In this document: in pieces, positions 1-11,102 of the stretch | Numbering within the stretch: position 1 is the first letter of the stretch | Layout of the letters: each line of letters opens with the position of its first letter | Assembly: GCA_029851415.1 (NCBI GenBank) | Contig: CM056744.1 | Span: forward strand, 68,690,172 to 68,754,171 | DNA length: 64,000 nt | Reading direction: 5' to 3' | Source: Eretmocerus hayati | Lineage: Eukaryota > Arthropoda > Insecta > Hymenoptera > Aphelinidae | Position numbers and translations under genes: made by a program | Notes under the pieces: model-generated | Database searches by the model: none | What the model saw: the letters and a program-made list of their open reading frames with translations, nothing else | What the model was told of the DNA's origin: nothing

Positions 1-98
1 TCGTGCGATGTTTTACGATGGAACCGTCCAAAACTAGAGTAAATTGAGTAAATACAAGATAAATCGAGGAAATCGATTGTGATGCATGTCTCACTTAA

Positions 99-531
99 GG
101 TAGTATAAGCGGTACTCGAATTGACGCTCAGAAAATCACGAAAGTCGGCACAGTTGTAGATTAGGGTCTCAAAGTGCTTCAGTTGGAATTTCAGAAGCCT
201 TCAAAGTCGGGGAAAAAAGTTATGAGCGTTTTTGTAAAAGTCGTTTAACACGGCTTTTTATGCAAATTCACTAATAGAGTGATACCTGACGCACAGATTT
301 ACATGGCAGTGTGTACACAGATGTAAGAATGCACAAAAAACACTCAGGAGCGATCAGATTGACGATTCAGAGCCTACAAAAAAAGATTGTGGCCCAAGTG
401 TCACTCCTTCTGCGGTTTCGGGGTTAGGTTGTCGTCTGCTGCGTGCATTCACTATACCTATATCGCGGGCGGAAGGGAGTCAAACGCGGGTATGTTCGGC
501 ACATGACACATCCAGTACCGCTAATACTACC
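99..531. mobile_element. piggyBac-type MITE (TTAA target site)
   Basis: This 433-bp insertion is flanked by TTAA at 95-98 and 532-535. Its ends are inverted repeats beginning GGTAGTATAAGCGGTACT, with one mismatch over about 18 bases. The uninterrupted partner sequence exists in the opposite arm of the foldback element, near 1862-1870, and has a single TTAA, so the insertion and its duplication are shown directly. TTAA duplication is the hallmark of piggyBac-type transposition. There is no coding capacity. Confidence 0.8.
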
Positions 532-1430
532 TTAACTAGCCCGCGCTCACTAGCCCAACCGGGCGCTTTGGCACTCCGCGTATGCTCCGCACTGCATGCC
601 ATCCTCCGTTTATGCGGAAGTGATAAGTGATATTAACAGCTGATGCAGTATTGTCAGGTATTATCCAGTATAGACAGAGATAAGAAAGTTCTCTAATCTC
701 CGTGATAGACTGTAGACTGTACGAGGTTTCGGTTGTTAGTGACCACCACGGAAAAATTGTATGTGTCAGTCAGCGTCCCGATCAGAAATTTTGGTACCTT
801 CCCCGCGGGGTTTGTCCCGAAGATGGGCCAAATGTATTGTGAAGCATATGAAGTGTAACGCTTTCCCCGCGGGGCACCCGCGAGGTATCATCGAGGCAAT
901 ATTTGCGCAAAATTAGTGCAGTTTCTGTTGAGACTTTTAAAATAATTTCTGATATGTTTGTAATGCTATCACTATTATGTGATTGTTTAAGTAAAGTATG
1001 TTCAAGTAAAGTTGAAAATCCATTGAAGACCTGGGAAAGCCTCAGAAGAGCTACTAATATCCAGCCTGTGTTTACTTCTACTGAGGGCAAAATGTCACTT
1101 GACTTTGCAGCGTGTGACGAAGAAATTAATTTTGCTGGACTGAGATTTGTGTGAAAAGTGAGTGGTGCTCATCAATGATATTAAAATACAGCCTATGTTC
1201 ACGTTCAATGCCTCTGTTGAAATTTCCATCATACACCCACAGAAGTAGGGTTAACTCTGAGACACTATGCAGGAATGTTGTGAAAGTGATCAGATACTTT
1301 GCGGGGGCCCTGCGGGGAAGGCGTTCCACTCCATATGCTTCACAATACATTTGCCCTAATACCCGCGATGTTCGGGGCATGGCGTAACCGCCATGGTTCG
1401 GGACAAACCCCGCAGGGAAGGTAATGATGG

Positions 1431-1597
1431 TCAGCGGCCATTCGAGATCTCCCATCTCACTCGCACCTAATAGGGTTATCCCATGAGTGCGAGGGAGACG
1501 ACAAATCTCGAACGGTCACTGACCGTCATCCCATTGCAGTTCACCTCATGGCGAAAAGATAACAGAAGTTATCTTCACGCCATGGTTCACCTTGTTC
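1431..1597. other. Insertion in the right arm of the foldback element
   Basis: This segment has no counterpart in the left arm, where the flanking sequences join directly at the GGTAC around 795. It is bordered by GTA on both sides (a possible 3-bp duplication). It contains internal hairpins: 1430-1455 pairs imperfectly with 1506-1532, and 1539-1587 is a hairpin built on TGGCG..CGCCA. It has no coding content and its origin is unknown. Confidence 0.5.
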
Positions 1598-1912
1598 TCG
1601 AGTGTACCAAAATTTCTGATCAAGGCGCTGAATGACACATACAATTTTTTCGTGGTGGTCACTAACAACCAAAACCTCGTACAGTCTACAGTCTATAACG
1701 GAGATTAGAGAACCTTCCTATATCTGTCTATACTGGATAATACCTGACAATACTGCATCAGCTGTTAATATCACTTATCACTTCCGCATAAACGGAGGAT
1801 GGCATGCAGTGCGGAGCATACGCGGAGTGCCAAAGCGGCCGGTTGGGCTAGTGAGCGCGGGCTAGTTAAGTGGGAGATGCATCACAATCGATTTCCTCGA
1901 TTTATCTTGTAT

Positions 1913-2095
1913 TTGTTACGGGCGCAAGCTAAACAGGCGCCCGCATTTCAAGTGTATCGCATATAAGGACCGCCGTTTGGTGCGGCCGGACTGGCCCAGT
2001 TAACAGCGTGTCAGACTCTTGATCAAGAGGTCGCCGGATCGTTCCCCGGTGGCCGCACTTTTTATTCAGTGCATGGAGAAGAATAAAATCATAAC
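1913..2095. mobile_element. Short insertion carrying a tRNA-like sequence
   Basis: About 180 bp interrupts the right arm of the foldback element. The left arm reads straight through at about position 51. TATTT borders the insertion on both sides, consistent with a short target duplication, and the insert ends GTTACG.. and ..CATAAC are weakly inverted. The tRNA-like sequence at 1981-2057 lies inside. A SINE-like or retroposed origin is possible but no poly-A tail is visible. Confidence 0.5.
1981..2057 (+). tRNA. tRNA-Lys(CTT)-like pseudogene
   Basis: A 7-bp acceptor stem is perfect (TGCGGCC with GGCCGCA). An A-box-like TGGCCCAGTT, a short D stem (CTG/CAG), a Lys-like anticodon loop CTCTTGA with anticodon CTT, and a 5-bp T stem (GCCGG with CCGGT, one G-T pair) follow in tRNA order. 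The anticodon stem is broken (only about 3 of 5 pairs) and the T loop is 8 nt without a good TTCGA core, so it is degenerate. It is most likely a tRNA pseudogene or the head of a tRNA-derived SINE. Location in a transposon insertion argues against a functional gene. Confidence 0.4.
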
Positions 2096-2150
2096 ATATT
2101 TACTCAATTTACTCTAGTTTTGGACGGTTCCATCGTAAAACATCGCACGA

Positions 2151-3627
2151 GAGGCCATTTGTCAGCTCTAGGTCTCATCTTCTACAATATTTTATGCCAA
2201 GTGCTGTATAATTAGAGTCCACGAATCGAGAGCAAGGGAAGACCCTGTCCACGAAGCTTCATGATAAGGCCCGAATTCGACACGATTTTCGGTATTTCCG
2301 ACTGTTTTTAACAGCTCGTGTGAAATCGGGATTCTAGAGGAACAACCAAATTATTGTTGGGCCTTCAAATAGACACCTGAAAGAACATTTTCTCATAGGT
2401 TTGGGGTCGATAAAAAATGAACGATTTTTTTAAATTGGCCTTGAAGTTTCACGTTTTTACAAAAATGCTAAACTTCAATCGGCTGTAGATCGTACGTGAG
2501 ATAAGATAATGACACGTTCCAAAGAGGAAATTGAAGGTTTTTTCAAGGCCTGCAAGTTTTTTCTTCTGCAAAATTTTGCTACGAGGCTTCCATTTTGACC
2601 TATACGCCTCCAAAGGTGGGGCAAAGTCGTGTTTTTGGACCTTTTTTGATGCAACCGTGGGACCTACCAGATATCAATTTGTTGGACCGGTCAATTCCTT
2701 CCTTGAAAGTGTACGTCATACCGAGAAAAATGCGCCCAGCTAGGATGAAAAAGATGCATTTGGGTCCGAGCTACGAATTTTCCAAGATATCGAAAAATAG
2801 GCGAAAAACTGTTCAAAAATGGGACTTGGAAAAATCGTAGGGCCCGCCACGGGTCCCAAAAAAATCTGAAAAAAATGTTTTCCAACTATATTCTAGTAGT
2901 ATTAACGGAAAAAAAATGTTTGGGGCATTTTTAAATTTCGTCGATTTTCAAAATGTTCACCTTGGTCCAGAATGACCCATATAAGTCCCCTACATGATAC
3001 AGAACCAAAATAGATTCATATATATTTGAAGAATACCACATTACCTCAAATAAGTATGATGTGAAGAAAAAACTGCATGACAGTGTTTCGGATACCTTGT
3101 GATCTTTCATCAAATTTTCAGGCCCCACTAGTGTCAATGAGAGGATTGGTGATAAACTTGTATATAGTTTGGTAAAGGAGCTGCTGAGGATTAAGCTTGC
3201 CCTGACTGTGAGAGGTTATTCAACTGGAATATGTTGTAGTATATCTCAGGTGAGATCAATACATATGTTGGTCCTTTCTCATGTATTGTGGGTAGTTCAC
3301 CCCCAGTGAATATTTTCGTTGCTTGTTTACGCTCAATTTTAATGGGTAGGCTGAATGCTACTTTCCTAATATTTAACTTTGTTGTAGATGTAAAGGGACT
3401 ATACAACCACTCTACTTCTGGTATATGCACTTCTTGATGTGTATTATGGTCCAATGCATGTTGATTGGTGATTCGACTCTTCGACTCCAGCTGTGAGTAT
3501 GATCCTGGACATATTGTCTGTCTTTTTCCTATACATTGACTAACATCTATTCTTTTTCTAGGCTGTTGAAGTTATCCTATCTGTTATTGAGGACCTTATG
3601 TGATAAACAGTGACTATATGGATCATA
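2151..3627. other. No gene seen (intergenic)
   Basis: AT-rich sequence with several short overlapping open frames and no recognisable domain. A stretch near 2725-2745 shares a match of about 18 bp with the inverse of the dispersed repeat at 20555-20995, which hints at a distant relative of that family. Nothing else is supported. Confidence 0.4.
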
Positions 3628-3629
3628 TA

Positions 3630-4395
3630 CAGTACTTTCCGCTTAATGTGGTCACATCGGGACAAGAAATTTTGATTCTAATAAGCGGATGATTCTAATA
3701 CCCGAACAAGACATAGCATCGTCAATTCACGTTAATTATGAAAGCATAGCTAAGGAACATGGAATTTCCATCATCTCCTAACTTATTTCATTAGTGAAAG
3801 GTGGAATATTGGCATTCTGTACAATCTTCAACAAAACACGAAAAATCATCTGCGCTATCTTATTTGAGAAAAAAATTTATTTTTCTTTTCCACTCTTTCT
3901 CCTCTTCCGATTTTCATTGACATTATTCAATGCATCACTCTCGATTTCTTTTCTCGACTTCAACAGCTTACTGAGCGAAGATTGAGGAATTGCAAGCTGT
4001 AACGCAGCATCTCACTGACTCGTGCTCTTTAGTAAATTATCATATTCTGTGAACAGTTGCAATTTTTCACTGACATTGAGATCGGCTCGCTTGCTCATCT
4101 TGGCGAATGTTTAGAACATAGTCGTGATCGGACAAAGACTGAGACGGAGAGACACTATATGATGCTTACTAATGTAGATAGTGTGAATATATCGTTAATA
4201 GAACGCCTTTCTTGCTTTGTGAATATTATACTAACTCGCGAAGTGGACTCGGTGTGATCCTAATAACCGGAGTTTTGAGCACAGTATCCGATAAATTTCA
4301 CATTGGTCAATATACAAGCGGGTCGGGACCAGCAGTTCTGATCACAATAAACGAATGATTCTATCATCCGTGATCACATAAAGCGGAAAGTACTG
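3630..4395 (-). mobile_element. pogo/Tigger-like DNA transposon remnant
   Basis: Terminal inverted repeats read CAGTACTTTCCGCTTAATGTG at the left end and the near-identical reverse complement at the right end. TA flanks both sides (3628-3629, 4396-4397), as expected for the Tc1/mariner/pogo superfamily. The element is only 766 bp and carries just the N-terminal DNA-binding part of a transposase on the minus strand. It is therefore an internally deleted, non-autonomous copy. Confidence 0.7.
3877..4098 (-). pseudogene. CENP-B/Tigger-type transposase N-terminal HTH fragment
   Basis: Read on the minus strand from an ATG at 4098, the 73-codon frame has the layout of the CENP-B/pogo N-terminal helix-turn-helix: a basic start, a helix ending LLKSTSQ, then LAIPQSSLSKLLKSRKEI (the recognition-helix pattern of Tigger transposases) and a basic tail. 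One in-frame TGA sits after residue 28. The DDE catalytic domain is missing. Its position within the TA-flanked inverted repeats supports the assignment. Confidence 0.6.
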
Positions 4396-4397
4396 TA

Positions 4398-5450
4398 CAG
4401 GCTAATATTATGAGGTACTATATTTTCTGAGATCTTCTTGGTTCTTAGTATCCCAATAGGTATTTTAAGATCTGCTCAAATCACGCTAGAGAATGGACCT
4501 CGGATTGGGTATTTGCTGGCATTTCAACTTATTCATCTCAATTTTAAATATTTGAGAGGTTATGATGTGTGAAAGCGAATTTCGATATTCTAAATGTTGG
4601 TTGTGACAGTCAATTCCGAGAAGAGGACATGTTGTCTCTATACTCTGGATTTTCTTGAATCTCAGCCCGAATCAAAGATCAATAGCTCTTGATCGAACGT
4701 ACCGCAATTCTTTTTGATAACAATGGATTATTGTATGCAGTTGGTTCTTCGTATAACTGTCCATTGAGGGACTGACATGTTTTTGATTATTGATCTATGA
4801 TCAACCATTGTTTATAAAGAATTGATACTGAAGTGGACATATGTTCTAGAAATAGTGTGCTCTTTGATTTCCTATTGTAATTTCTAGTGTCTGTAATCTC
4901 TTCTGTGATTTTCCAGATGGACTACATAAAATTTGCCTCGTTTTTGGTTCTCCTGCCGAACGGTAACAGGTGTGTGATATGATATGCCCTCGAATTTTCC
5001 TACCTAATGGTTTCATTATATAAATAAATTATAAAAATTCTATTTTCAGCTGGAAGGTAATGCAGATCCTGACATTCCCACTCTACAAATGGAACATTTC
5101 AATCATCTTGTACTGGTTTTTGATCGTGAGTGAAAAGGAAGGAAATTAGGAGAAGGGAGATGTCAACAAAAAAGATGTGAAGAAGAGAGTTCCGTTTATA
5201 ACGTGTCTTTGCTTTGAATGTGGGTTGTCTGTATTGAGAGGTTACAAACGCTGTATAGCAACTTGTCGAGTGAAATTATTCACCGTTAAAGTCTCCGAAA
5301 GTATTGGAAACCTCGGGATTGAATTAGAACCAGTCATTATTTTCATCAGTTTGACACCCAAAGGTGATACTCGGACAACTAATATTCATCACTTTTTGAT
5401 ATTTCGCTGATCAACAGCAGAAAATTCCCTGAATAACCAGCCCTGAATAG
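4398..5450. other. No confident gene
   Basis: AT-rich sequence. Possible splice signals occur near 4918 (TTTTCCAG before an ATG), 4971 (donor-like GTGTGTG) and 5048 (TTTTCAG), but they would join only a very short hydrophobic peptide with no recognised family. It is treated as unannotated. Confidence 0.3.
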
Positions 5451-5993
5451 TTGAAATCGATTGTTTCGAAGGTTCACTATTGTTTGATTTCAAACGCAAT
5501 TGTATCCATTTCTCAGAGTCGTCGTGGAGCTACTCATCCTGCGCACAATATCGCTTCATCCTCTGTGGAAGCTGCCACGTCCGAGCCCTCTGAATCCGTG
5601 AACCGAGAGTCACCCTCATCGCCATCAGTGGCTGTTGTTGCCCCCAATATTAATCTAGATAACCCAGTAAGGAGAGAACGTGAATTTCGTGCGTCATCCA
5701 GTGATGAAGGTGATTTGGCTGTTGAACGTTTATCCGAAATTCCCCACAACGATAGGCTTTGGCGCTGTCCCTGCGGTTGTGACGTAGACCTGAATCTTTC
5801 GCCCCCAGATATTCATCCTACTGGGATGGCTTGGCCAAGTTCACCCGATTCTTCACGCGTTTCCCCAGTCGTGCGTCCCGAGACTCGATCTTCGAGTCAT
5901 TCCGAAATATCGAATCATTTTCATGGTCGTGCGATCCGTGGCCGACCCTCGACCCCTATTGAGGCTCCACAAGTCGTATCACCCGCGGTTTAA
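5451..5993 (+). CDS. Ser/Pro-rich N-terminal region of RING/SIAH-like gene A
   Basis: This is an open frame of 180 codons, but the real exon probably starts at 5517, after a TTTCTCAG acceptor inside the frame. The protein is low-complexity and disordered, rich in Ser, Pro, Arg and Glu, with a small Cys cluster (RCPCGCDVD) near residue 108. Its start (SRRGATHPAHN) resembles the second-locus text RRGRSHD at 9390, which ties it to the RING protein downstream. The frame closes with TAA at 5991, 200 bp before the RING frame, in a different frame. An unseen intron or a frameshift must lie between. Function is inferred only from linkage to the RING segment. Confidence 0.4.
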   Translation: MKSIVSKVHYCLISNAIVSISQSRRGATHPAHNIASSSVEAATSEPSESVNRESPSSPSVAVVAPNINLDNPVRREREFRASSSDEGDLAVERLSEIPHNDRLWRCPCGCDVDLNLSPPDIHPTGMAWPSSPDSSRVSPVVRPETRSSSHSEISNHFHGRAIRGRPSTPIEAPQVVSPAV

Positions 5994-6190
5994 TCGCTGA
6001 TTAATGCTTAATCTGCCGATAGTTCAATGATTCCTCGCGTCCGCGCCGCGCTTGATCGGCTTCGCGACGAGCTGACCAAAATAACTGGAGTGGAACCCCT
6101 TGAGTTGTTCCCCCATGATTTTGTTAGTTTCCCCTTAACTTCGCGCGCGGCCTATGCTCTGTTTCGGGGACTCCCGCTGCTACTTTCCTT

Positions 6191-6766
6191 GTGACTAATC
6201 TAATGCGCAGCCTCCGTATTGATATTAGTTCTGCTCCTCCTATACGATCCAATCATGCGCACGGTGTCAATCTTTCAGATTTGGATATTCCGGTGGGAGG
6301 TGATGTTGCAAGTAACGCCCCATTGATCGATTTGGCCACCGGGGCATCTGATGTACCCAGTGTAGTAAACGGTTGCCCCCTTCCATCTACATCTATAAAT
6401 CTACCTCTTCATCCCAACCACTGGTCTCCTGAACCAGATGGCCGTGTTCGTGTCCCTATCTCCTTCGCCGCGTCTTCCGTAAATGTTACACGTTCCATAT
6501 ATTCCTGTTGTCTTTGTAACGACTTAATATATCCCCGTTATTTTGAATGTACTAACGGCCATGGTCTATGTCCAGTTTGCGTCAACAAGGTAGAGGTTTG
6601 CCCCCTGTGTCGCGGTGATGTGGCGCAGTATCGGAATATCTCCTTGGAACGAGAGATGGAAGATCTACCATTTCCGTGTCGCTATTATTATCTCGGATGT
6701 AGGGAGTATCTTAAGAGTCCTGATTGGTACGCCCATGTTAATTCTTGCAGATATAACCCGTCTTGA
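6191..6766 (+). CDS. RING/SIAH-type zinc finger protein A (E3 ubiquitin ligase-like)
   Basis: The C-terminal 90 residues carry a complete C3HC4 RING of SIAH type: CCLC at 106-109, C120, H124, C127, C130, C137 and C140. A SIAH-type zinc finger follows directly (C163-x6-C170-x11-H182-x3-C186), with spacing as in Sina/SIAH ligases. The family recruits E2 enzymes and ubiquitinates bound substrates. The protein stops right after the first SIAH zinc finger, so the second finger and the substrate-binding domain of true SIAH are absent. Residues 1-105 are disordered. The apparent start is a GTG, so the frame likely continues from an upstream exon; 6027-6191 has another short frame that cannot be joined. 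A damaged gene is possible. Confidence 0.6.
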   Translation: MTNLMRSLRIDISSAPPIRSNHAHGVNLSDLDIPVGGDVASNAPLIDLATGASDVPSVVNGCPLPSTSINLPLHPNHWSPEPDGRVRVPISFAASSVNVTRSIYSCCLCNDLIYPRYFECTNGHGLCPVCVNKVEVCPLCRGDVAQYRNISLEREMEDLPFPCRYYYLGCREYLKSPDWYAHVNSCRYNPS

Positions 6767-9292
6767 CGCGAGAATGGGAGCGTTCAGCGTGTGAGGTCCC
6801 CCCCTTTTTTTGACTGATTGTGTTACCTATTATATTATATTCGTTTTTTGTATCTGCGTCGAGAAGTTGTGCGATTCCCCATTTTTTCTCTGTGTATAAG
6901 AATATCACGAGATTATGTGCGACGAATTTGCACGCTTTTCCGCTTTCTTTTCGTATGCATGAATATTGCTAAAATATGTTATGATGAATCTTCGCGATTT
7001 TTCCTGTCTGTTTTATGTGAATGTAGTGTCATATAGACCCTAGTATACATGTATTCGTGTAGCTGTGTTTCTGATTGGAAGCGTGTCTCTCCTACGGTTT
7101 TGTTTTACTCATTCCAGCCTTATCTCATTCACTTGAAGAATGTCTGAGAAAGAGAGAAACCAGAAGAGGGAAAAAATACAACTGTTCGACTATCCAGACA
7201 TTGAACATATCTATCGATCTGTTATTCTACTTGTCTTTCAGATTCTTGGTGACAAGAGATTTCAAGGAATTATATTCTTTGTTTCTCATGCTACTTTGAT
7301 TCCGGATACTCATGTATCTATTTTTACTGAGACTTTTGACCATAATAGTTCAGCCCTTTGGTGTTTTTGAGGAGAGACAAAAACTCTTCTATGGCTTTCC
7401 TTAAGAATGAGATGACTTTTCATTTGAGTCTCTTCGTGTGCAGACTTTGTTGGCCATATCTGTCTGAGCCACAGACAATCATATATCTGTTTGCAGTGAT
7501 TCTAACTGATAATCAAAGGCATGAAGAAGAAGGGTAATCCACCAATGGTGTTGCTAGAATGGAGATAGAGTTTTATTGTGTTTTTGAGTGTTATTCTCAA
7601 ATTATCATAATCTCATCTGTGGCTATGTACCCGTTATGCCGGAAGTAAGGTATTTTCTTTGTCCTTTTATTGAGTGGGGCCAGGAATGATGTATGTTTCT
7701 CTAACGCGTTCAACAAGCTGAAGCGTCACTTGTGGAAAGATTTGAATATTTTCTGCATTTTGAAGTAGCTTGTCCAGCCAGTGTTCGGTTAGTCTAGGAA
7801 AGCGTATACATCTCATCATTATTCTCATGAGATTTATTCCTCCAATTTATTCACGTTGCAGAAAGGATCATGTCTATTGCTCTCTATTTTCCAAAGGGTG
7901 TAGTTATTTGGAAACGGGAACTGTGGATTAGTTGTTGTTAGTATCTGAAATATCGTCTATTTATCCGACTCTCAACCAATTTTTCGTAATAACGAAAGTA
8001 CGGGAATTGCGTTCGTGAGATTATATCCTCCCTACTGCCCTATTGATCACTCACGTCCATCACTATCCAAAAGTACGTCCATGGTGTCCTTGAAGGGTGC
8101 TTTTTCCTCACTTGTACTCTAGAGCCGGTCTTTTTGGGAACGTTCCCGTGGCAATTTCTTGTCATTACCCCGCAAGTAGTCATGACGGTTCCAGAGGAAT
8201 ACGTGAGTTTTTGACTGTCCAGTTCATCGTACCAGACGACGTTCTGATTGACACTCTGAACGACTCGCGTGACTCGAGAAAAACGCCAACCTTACAGATT
8301 TTCATCTTTCCTCCTTCTTGACAGTTATATAGGAATAGGAATAGAGTTTTGAGATTCCAAGACGTGCACTTCGCTGCATAATATTATTAAATTCTTTCGT
8401 AAAATTCTATGGCCAACTTTGATGAGACTATGGCATTCACTACTCGACATCATTCCACGTATAACAAGGTAAGCTTGCTATTTGATTCGTCATGCTCGCG
8501 TCAAAATAAGTTTGTTTAGCTTACGTCCAACGTCTCATGAGTTTTTTCTTCAGTAATGTCGAATAACATGCATTTGAGTGGACTGATTCCCTTAATTTCT
8601 CCATTCTTTATCATCTTTTTCAGTGATGTTTGTTTGTCATTATATTGTTACTTCGACTCTATATAGCTCATCAGGCCGATCTTTCTAAAAAGGGGAGAAA
8701 TTTCATCTTGATTGTTAGGAATGGAGCATAAACCGGAAATCTCTTCTCTATCTCATGATTTCGATATCTCATATCCCGAGTCAATTTTTTAGACATGTAA
8801 TGTCATGAGTGGACATACAATTTTCACGGCGTCCATTAGCCGTGCTTTTTTGAAAAAAAGAAGAAACACTTGGCTAGTCATAGGAATATTTCCCTGACCC
8901 AGAAGGAGAAGGAAAGGCTGGTTGTTCCAATTACAAGTGATTGAGGTATGTCCCAACTTTGTACATCAATATATCTCTTTCCTCTGCAATTTCGTGCGTT
9001 ATGAATGTTATCAGGTCTGATGTGATATGTTAGCCTTCCCGGATATGTTTCGTGCAGTTGGGAGAGCCAATTGTGTAGTTCTCGGAAATCTGTTCATATA
9101 GTATTGTTATATTCGTGATATGGTGTGCTCTACATTGTTGCAAGTGTAGTGGGGAGTTCTAGACGAATGCTGTTTTAAGTGAAGTTTTTATGTTTCGCTT
9201 TGACATTCATTGACTTCAGTCGTCTTGGTTTGCCCTGAGCGTAATCGTTTCCTTCGAACCCTCAACATTTCGATTCTTCTCTCGCGTTCAAG
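6767..9292. other. Inter-gene region between the two RING loci
   Basis: AT-rich, with short frames lacking domains. A strong donor-like AAG|GTAAGC occurs at about 8466-8474 and polypyrimidine/AG acceptors are frequent, so parts may be introns or untranslated regions of the RING loci. A small hairpin (CACGGC..GCCGTG) lies at 8827-8846. No coding exon could be supported. Confidence 0.35.
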
Positions 9293-11102
9293 ATGTCTGA
9301 CTTATTTCAAAATGAAAATCAAGAAGTACCTATTCCGGCGGCTCGGTTTGTTTCGAGTGCGCGCACGTCTAATCAAAATTCCGCACGTCGTGGGAGGAGT
9401 CACGATGTATCTTCGTCACGAGTTCGAACTACAAGGGGTGGAAGTTCCAATCCTTCATCGTTTCAACGTGATAGGGATGGTAACCGATAACCCCCTCTTG
9501 GGCGCTGGAGGTCTGCACCTGCAGTTGATTGTGACTGTGAATCTTGTCATCAATGCGACCATTCTCCTGGCGCCATTCCGCGATCTCATCAGGTATGTAC
9601 TTGTTATTCTCCGGGTATGATTTTGTTTTTGCGTTTATTTGGCCGTTATTGCTTCACAGCCCCGTTGCCGTTCAACGCCTGAGCTACACATTGGATCGGC
9701 CTCTACTCCTTCTCGGGAAATTTTCACTCCCATACCTGGAATGCATCGTCCACTCGTTATTCGTACTGATACCACTCATCTTCCTTTACATAGAACTCTG
9801 CAAGTAGAATACTTTTTCTTTTTTCGTGTGCCGGTGTAATGTACCCCCGATTCCTGAACCTATCTCTTGTCCAACTCGCGTGTCTTTGTCCGAGTCTGAA
9901 TTTACTTTTGTAACGCCTGATCCCAATTCCTATCAATTCACGCGACAGGCAATCCCCTAAAACATTCCAGACCCTTTTGTTCCGGTAGAGACATCCGTTG
10001 ACCCTCAGGCAGCACCACCTCTTTCACCTTTCGCCGACGATTATTTGACGGATTTTGATTATGCTTTCAACTCTATGAAGGTGTGAATTTTTGCTTCTAC
10101 GGATATTCTCCTTGTTTTCCTCTTTCTCATTCCACTAAGCCAGAATTATATATACCTCCATTTTTCGTATAGGGTCATCATCGACCATCGGTGAACCAAA
10201 GCTCTTCCCTGAGGAGGTCTCCCGTGCCACCTACAGCACTTCCTGTGTTTCAAGCTCCTTCTCTACGCTCTGAGGAAGACATGCGGTGCACTATCCTGGC
10301 TCTATCAGATATTTACCGTTTACGTGAAATCTTCGTGACTGTTTTGCGCATGACGCGAAATGATGTTTTTGAGAATGCTATTCGGAGTCTCCAAATTAAT
10401 CACATGGGTGGTTTTGGCCGAGGAGCTAACAGATCCTCCTTGTGCCCTGTTTTGTCTGGCCTGCGGTTATGCCTCGATTCTATTGACCATCTATTAAAGT
10501 GCCCAAACGTGACTGTAAGAGATTTCATTGGAATAGTTGAGGGTGAACTACCTCGACTTCGTGATAGGTCTCAGCAACATTTAGCACAATTTTATTCAGA
10601 TAGGGAGTATCTTACAACCCGGCTAGAGAGTCCGTGCGTGATCCGCATCTTATCGTGGTTCAACTACCACCAGGGCCTCCCGGAAATTTACTTTTTGAGT
10701 CAAACCGGGATTGTCAAGCGTTTTCCCGAAGAAATTACCGCTCGTGATGCCGTAAACGAACTATTCTCCTGACCCCTTCGCAAAGACATTATTCTGCCTG
10801 AGTGTATCCAGTGCCGTAACAGACACTCTCTATGTGGGAACTGTCATCGAAAGAATTCCGGCCTGTAACCTTTTTGTCGCGTCGATACATTTTGGGAAAA
10901 TATTGTATTACGTAATGTCGGTAACAAACTATCGTTTCCCTGTCCCAATGATCATTTAGGATGTCCCCGTCGTATTCTTGCCCCCGAATGGCATTCTCAT
11001 GTTGCCGCTCGTATGGACTGGCGCGAGAAACGCGTAGTTCGTAGCCGTGTTGAGGCACCTATTGATCAGTTGTCTGATGTTCCGGCACAACTTTCAATTT
11101 AA
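9293..11102 (+). pseudogene. RING/SIAH-like locus B, decayed multi-exon paralogue of A
   Basis: Starts at ATG 9293 with a disordered Ser/Arg-rich segment. The frame continues past a TAA at about 9488 to a donor (CATCAG|GTATGT, about 9592), and CTTCACAG at 9659 opens the next exon. A further exon ends at GAAG|GTGTGA (about 10080), and TCGTATAG (10173) leads into the frame 10191-10772, a 193-codon helical domain. A RING follows in frame after TGA 10770-10772, but that TGA occupies the position of the first RING cysteine and the second is Arg (CGC). After another stop and a frame change, a SIAH zinc finger is readable (C-x6-C-x11-H-x3) with its last Cys changed to Arg. Several independent lesions make it a pseudogene. 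Gene A shows the intact metal ligands. Confidence 0.6.
10191..10772 (+). CDS. Helical region preceding the RING in locus B
   Basis: Open frame of 193 codons, probably beginning at the acceptor TCGTATAG near 10173 rather than at the first ATG. After a Pro/Ser-rich start it is rich in hydrophobic and charged residues with helical character (about residues 30-190). I do not recognise the fold. It is followed in frame, across a TGA, by the damaged RING of locus B, and ends where the first RING cysteine should be. It is best read as one exon of the locus B pseudogene, not an independent gene. Confidence 0.4.
   Translation: MNQSSSLRRSPVPPTALPVFQAPSLRSEEDMRCTILALSDIYRLREIFVTVLRMTRNDVFENAIRSLQINHMGGFGRGANRSSLCPVLSGLRLCLDSIDHLLKCPNVTVRDFIGIVEGELPRLRDRSQQHLAQFYSDREYLTTRLESPCVIRILSWFNYHQGLPEIYFLSQTGIVKRFPEEITARDAVNELFS

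Larger units (their letters stand above)
1..2150. mobile_element. Foldback (long inverted repeat) element
   Basis: The first 53 bases are the exact reverse complement of 2098-2150, so these are the outer ends of a palindromic element. The left end coincides with the window edge, so no target duplication can be checked. Inside, the left arm (about 1-895) and right arm (about 1297-2150) stay complementary apart from later insertions: a MITE at 99-531 in the left arm, and insertions at about 1431-1597 and 1913-2095 in the right arm. The spacer, about 896-1296, has only small open frames without recognisable domains. No transposase is visible, so this looks like a non-autonomous foldback transposon. 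The family was not identified. Confidence 0.85.

Noticed and set aside
782..1455. Open frames of 78-109 codons on both strands in the foldback element
   Set aside because: They lie across inverted arms and the spacer and mirror each other; no domain is visible.
4918..5150. Two tiny exons (ATG after TTTTCCAG, acceptor at 5048) giving a hydrophobic peptide of about 50 residues
   Set aside because: Splice signals are weak and common in AT-rich DNA, and the peptide has no family or conservation evidence.
8827..8846. Hairpin followed by T run, like a bacterial terminator
   Set aside because: The genome is eukaryotic and nothing bacterial surrounds it; chance occurrence.
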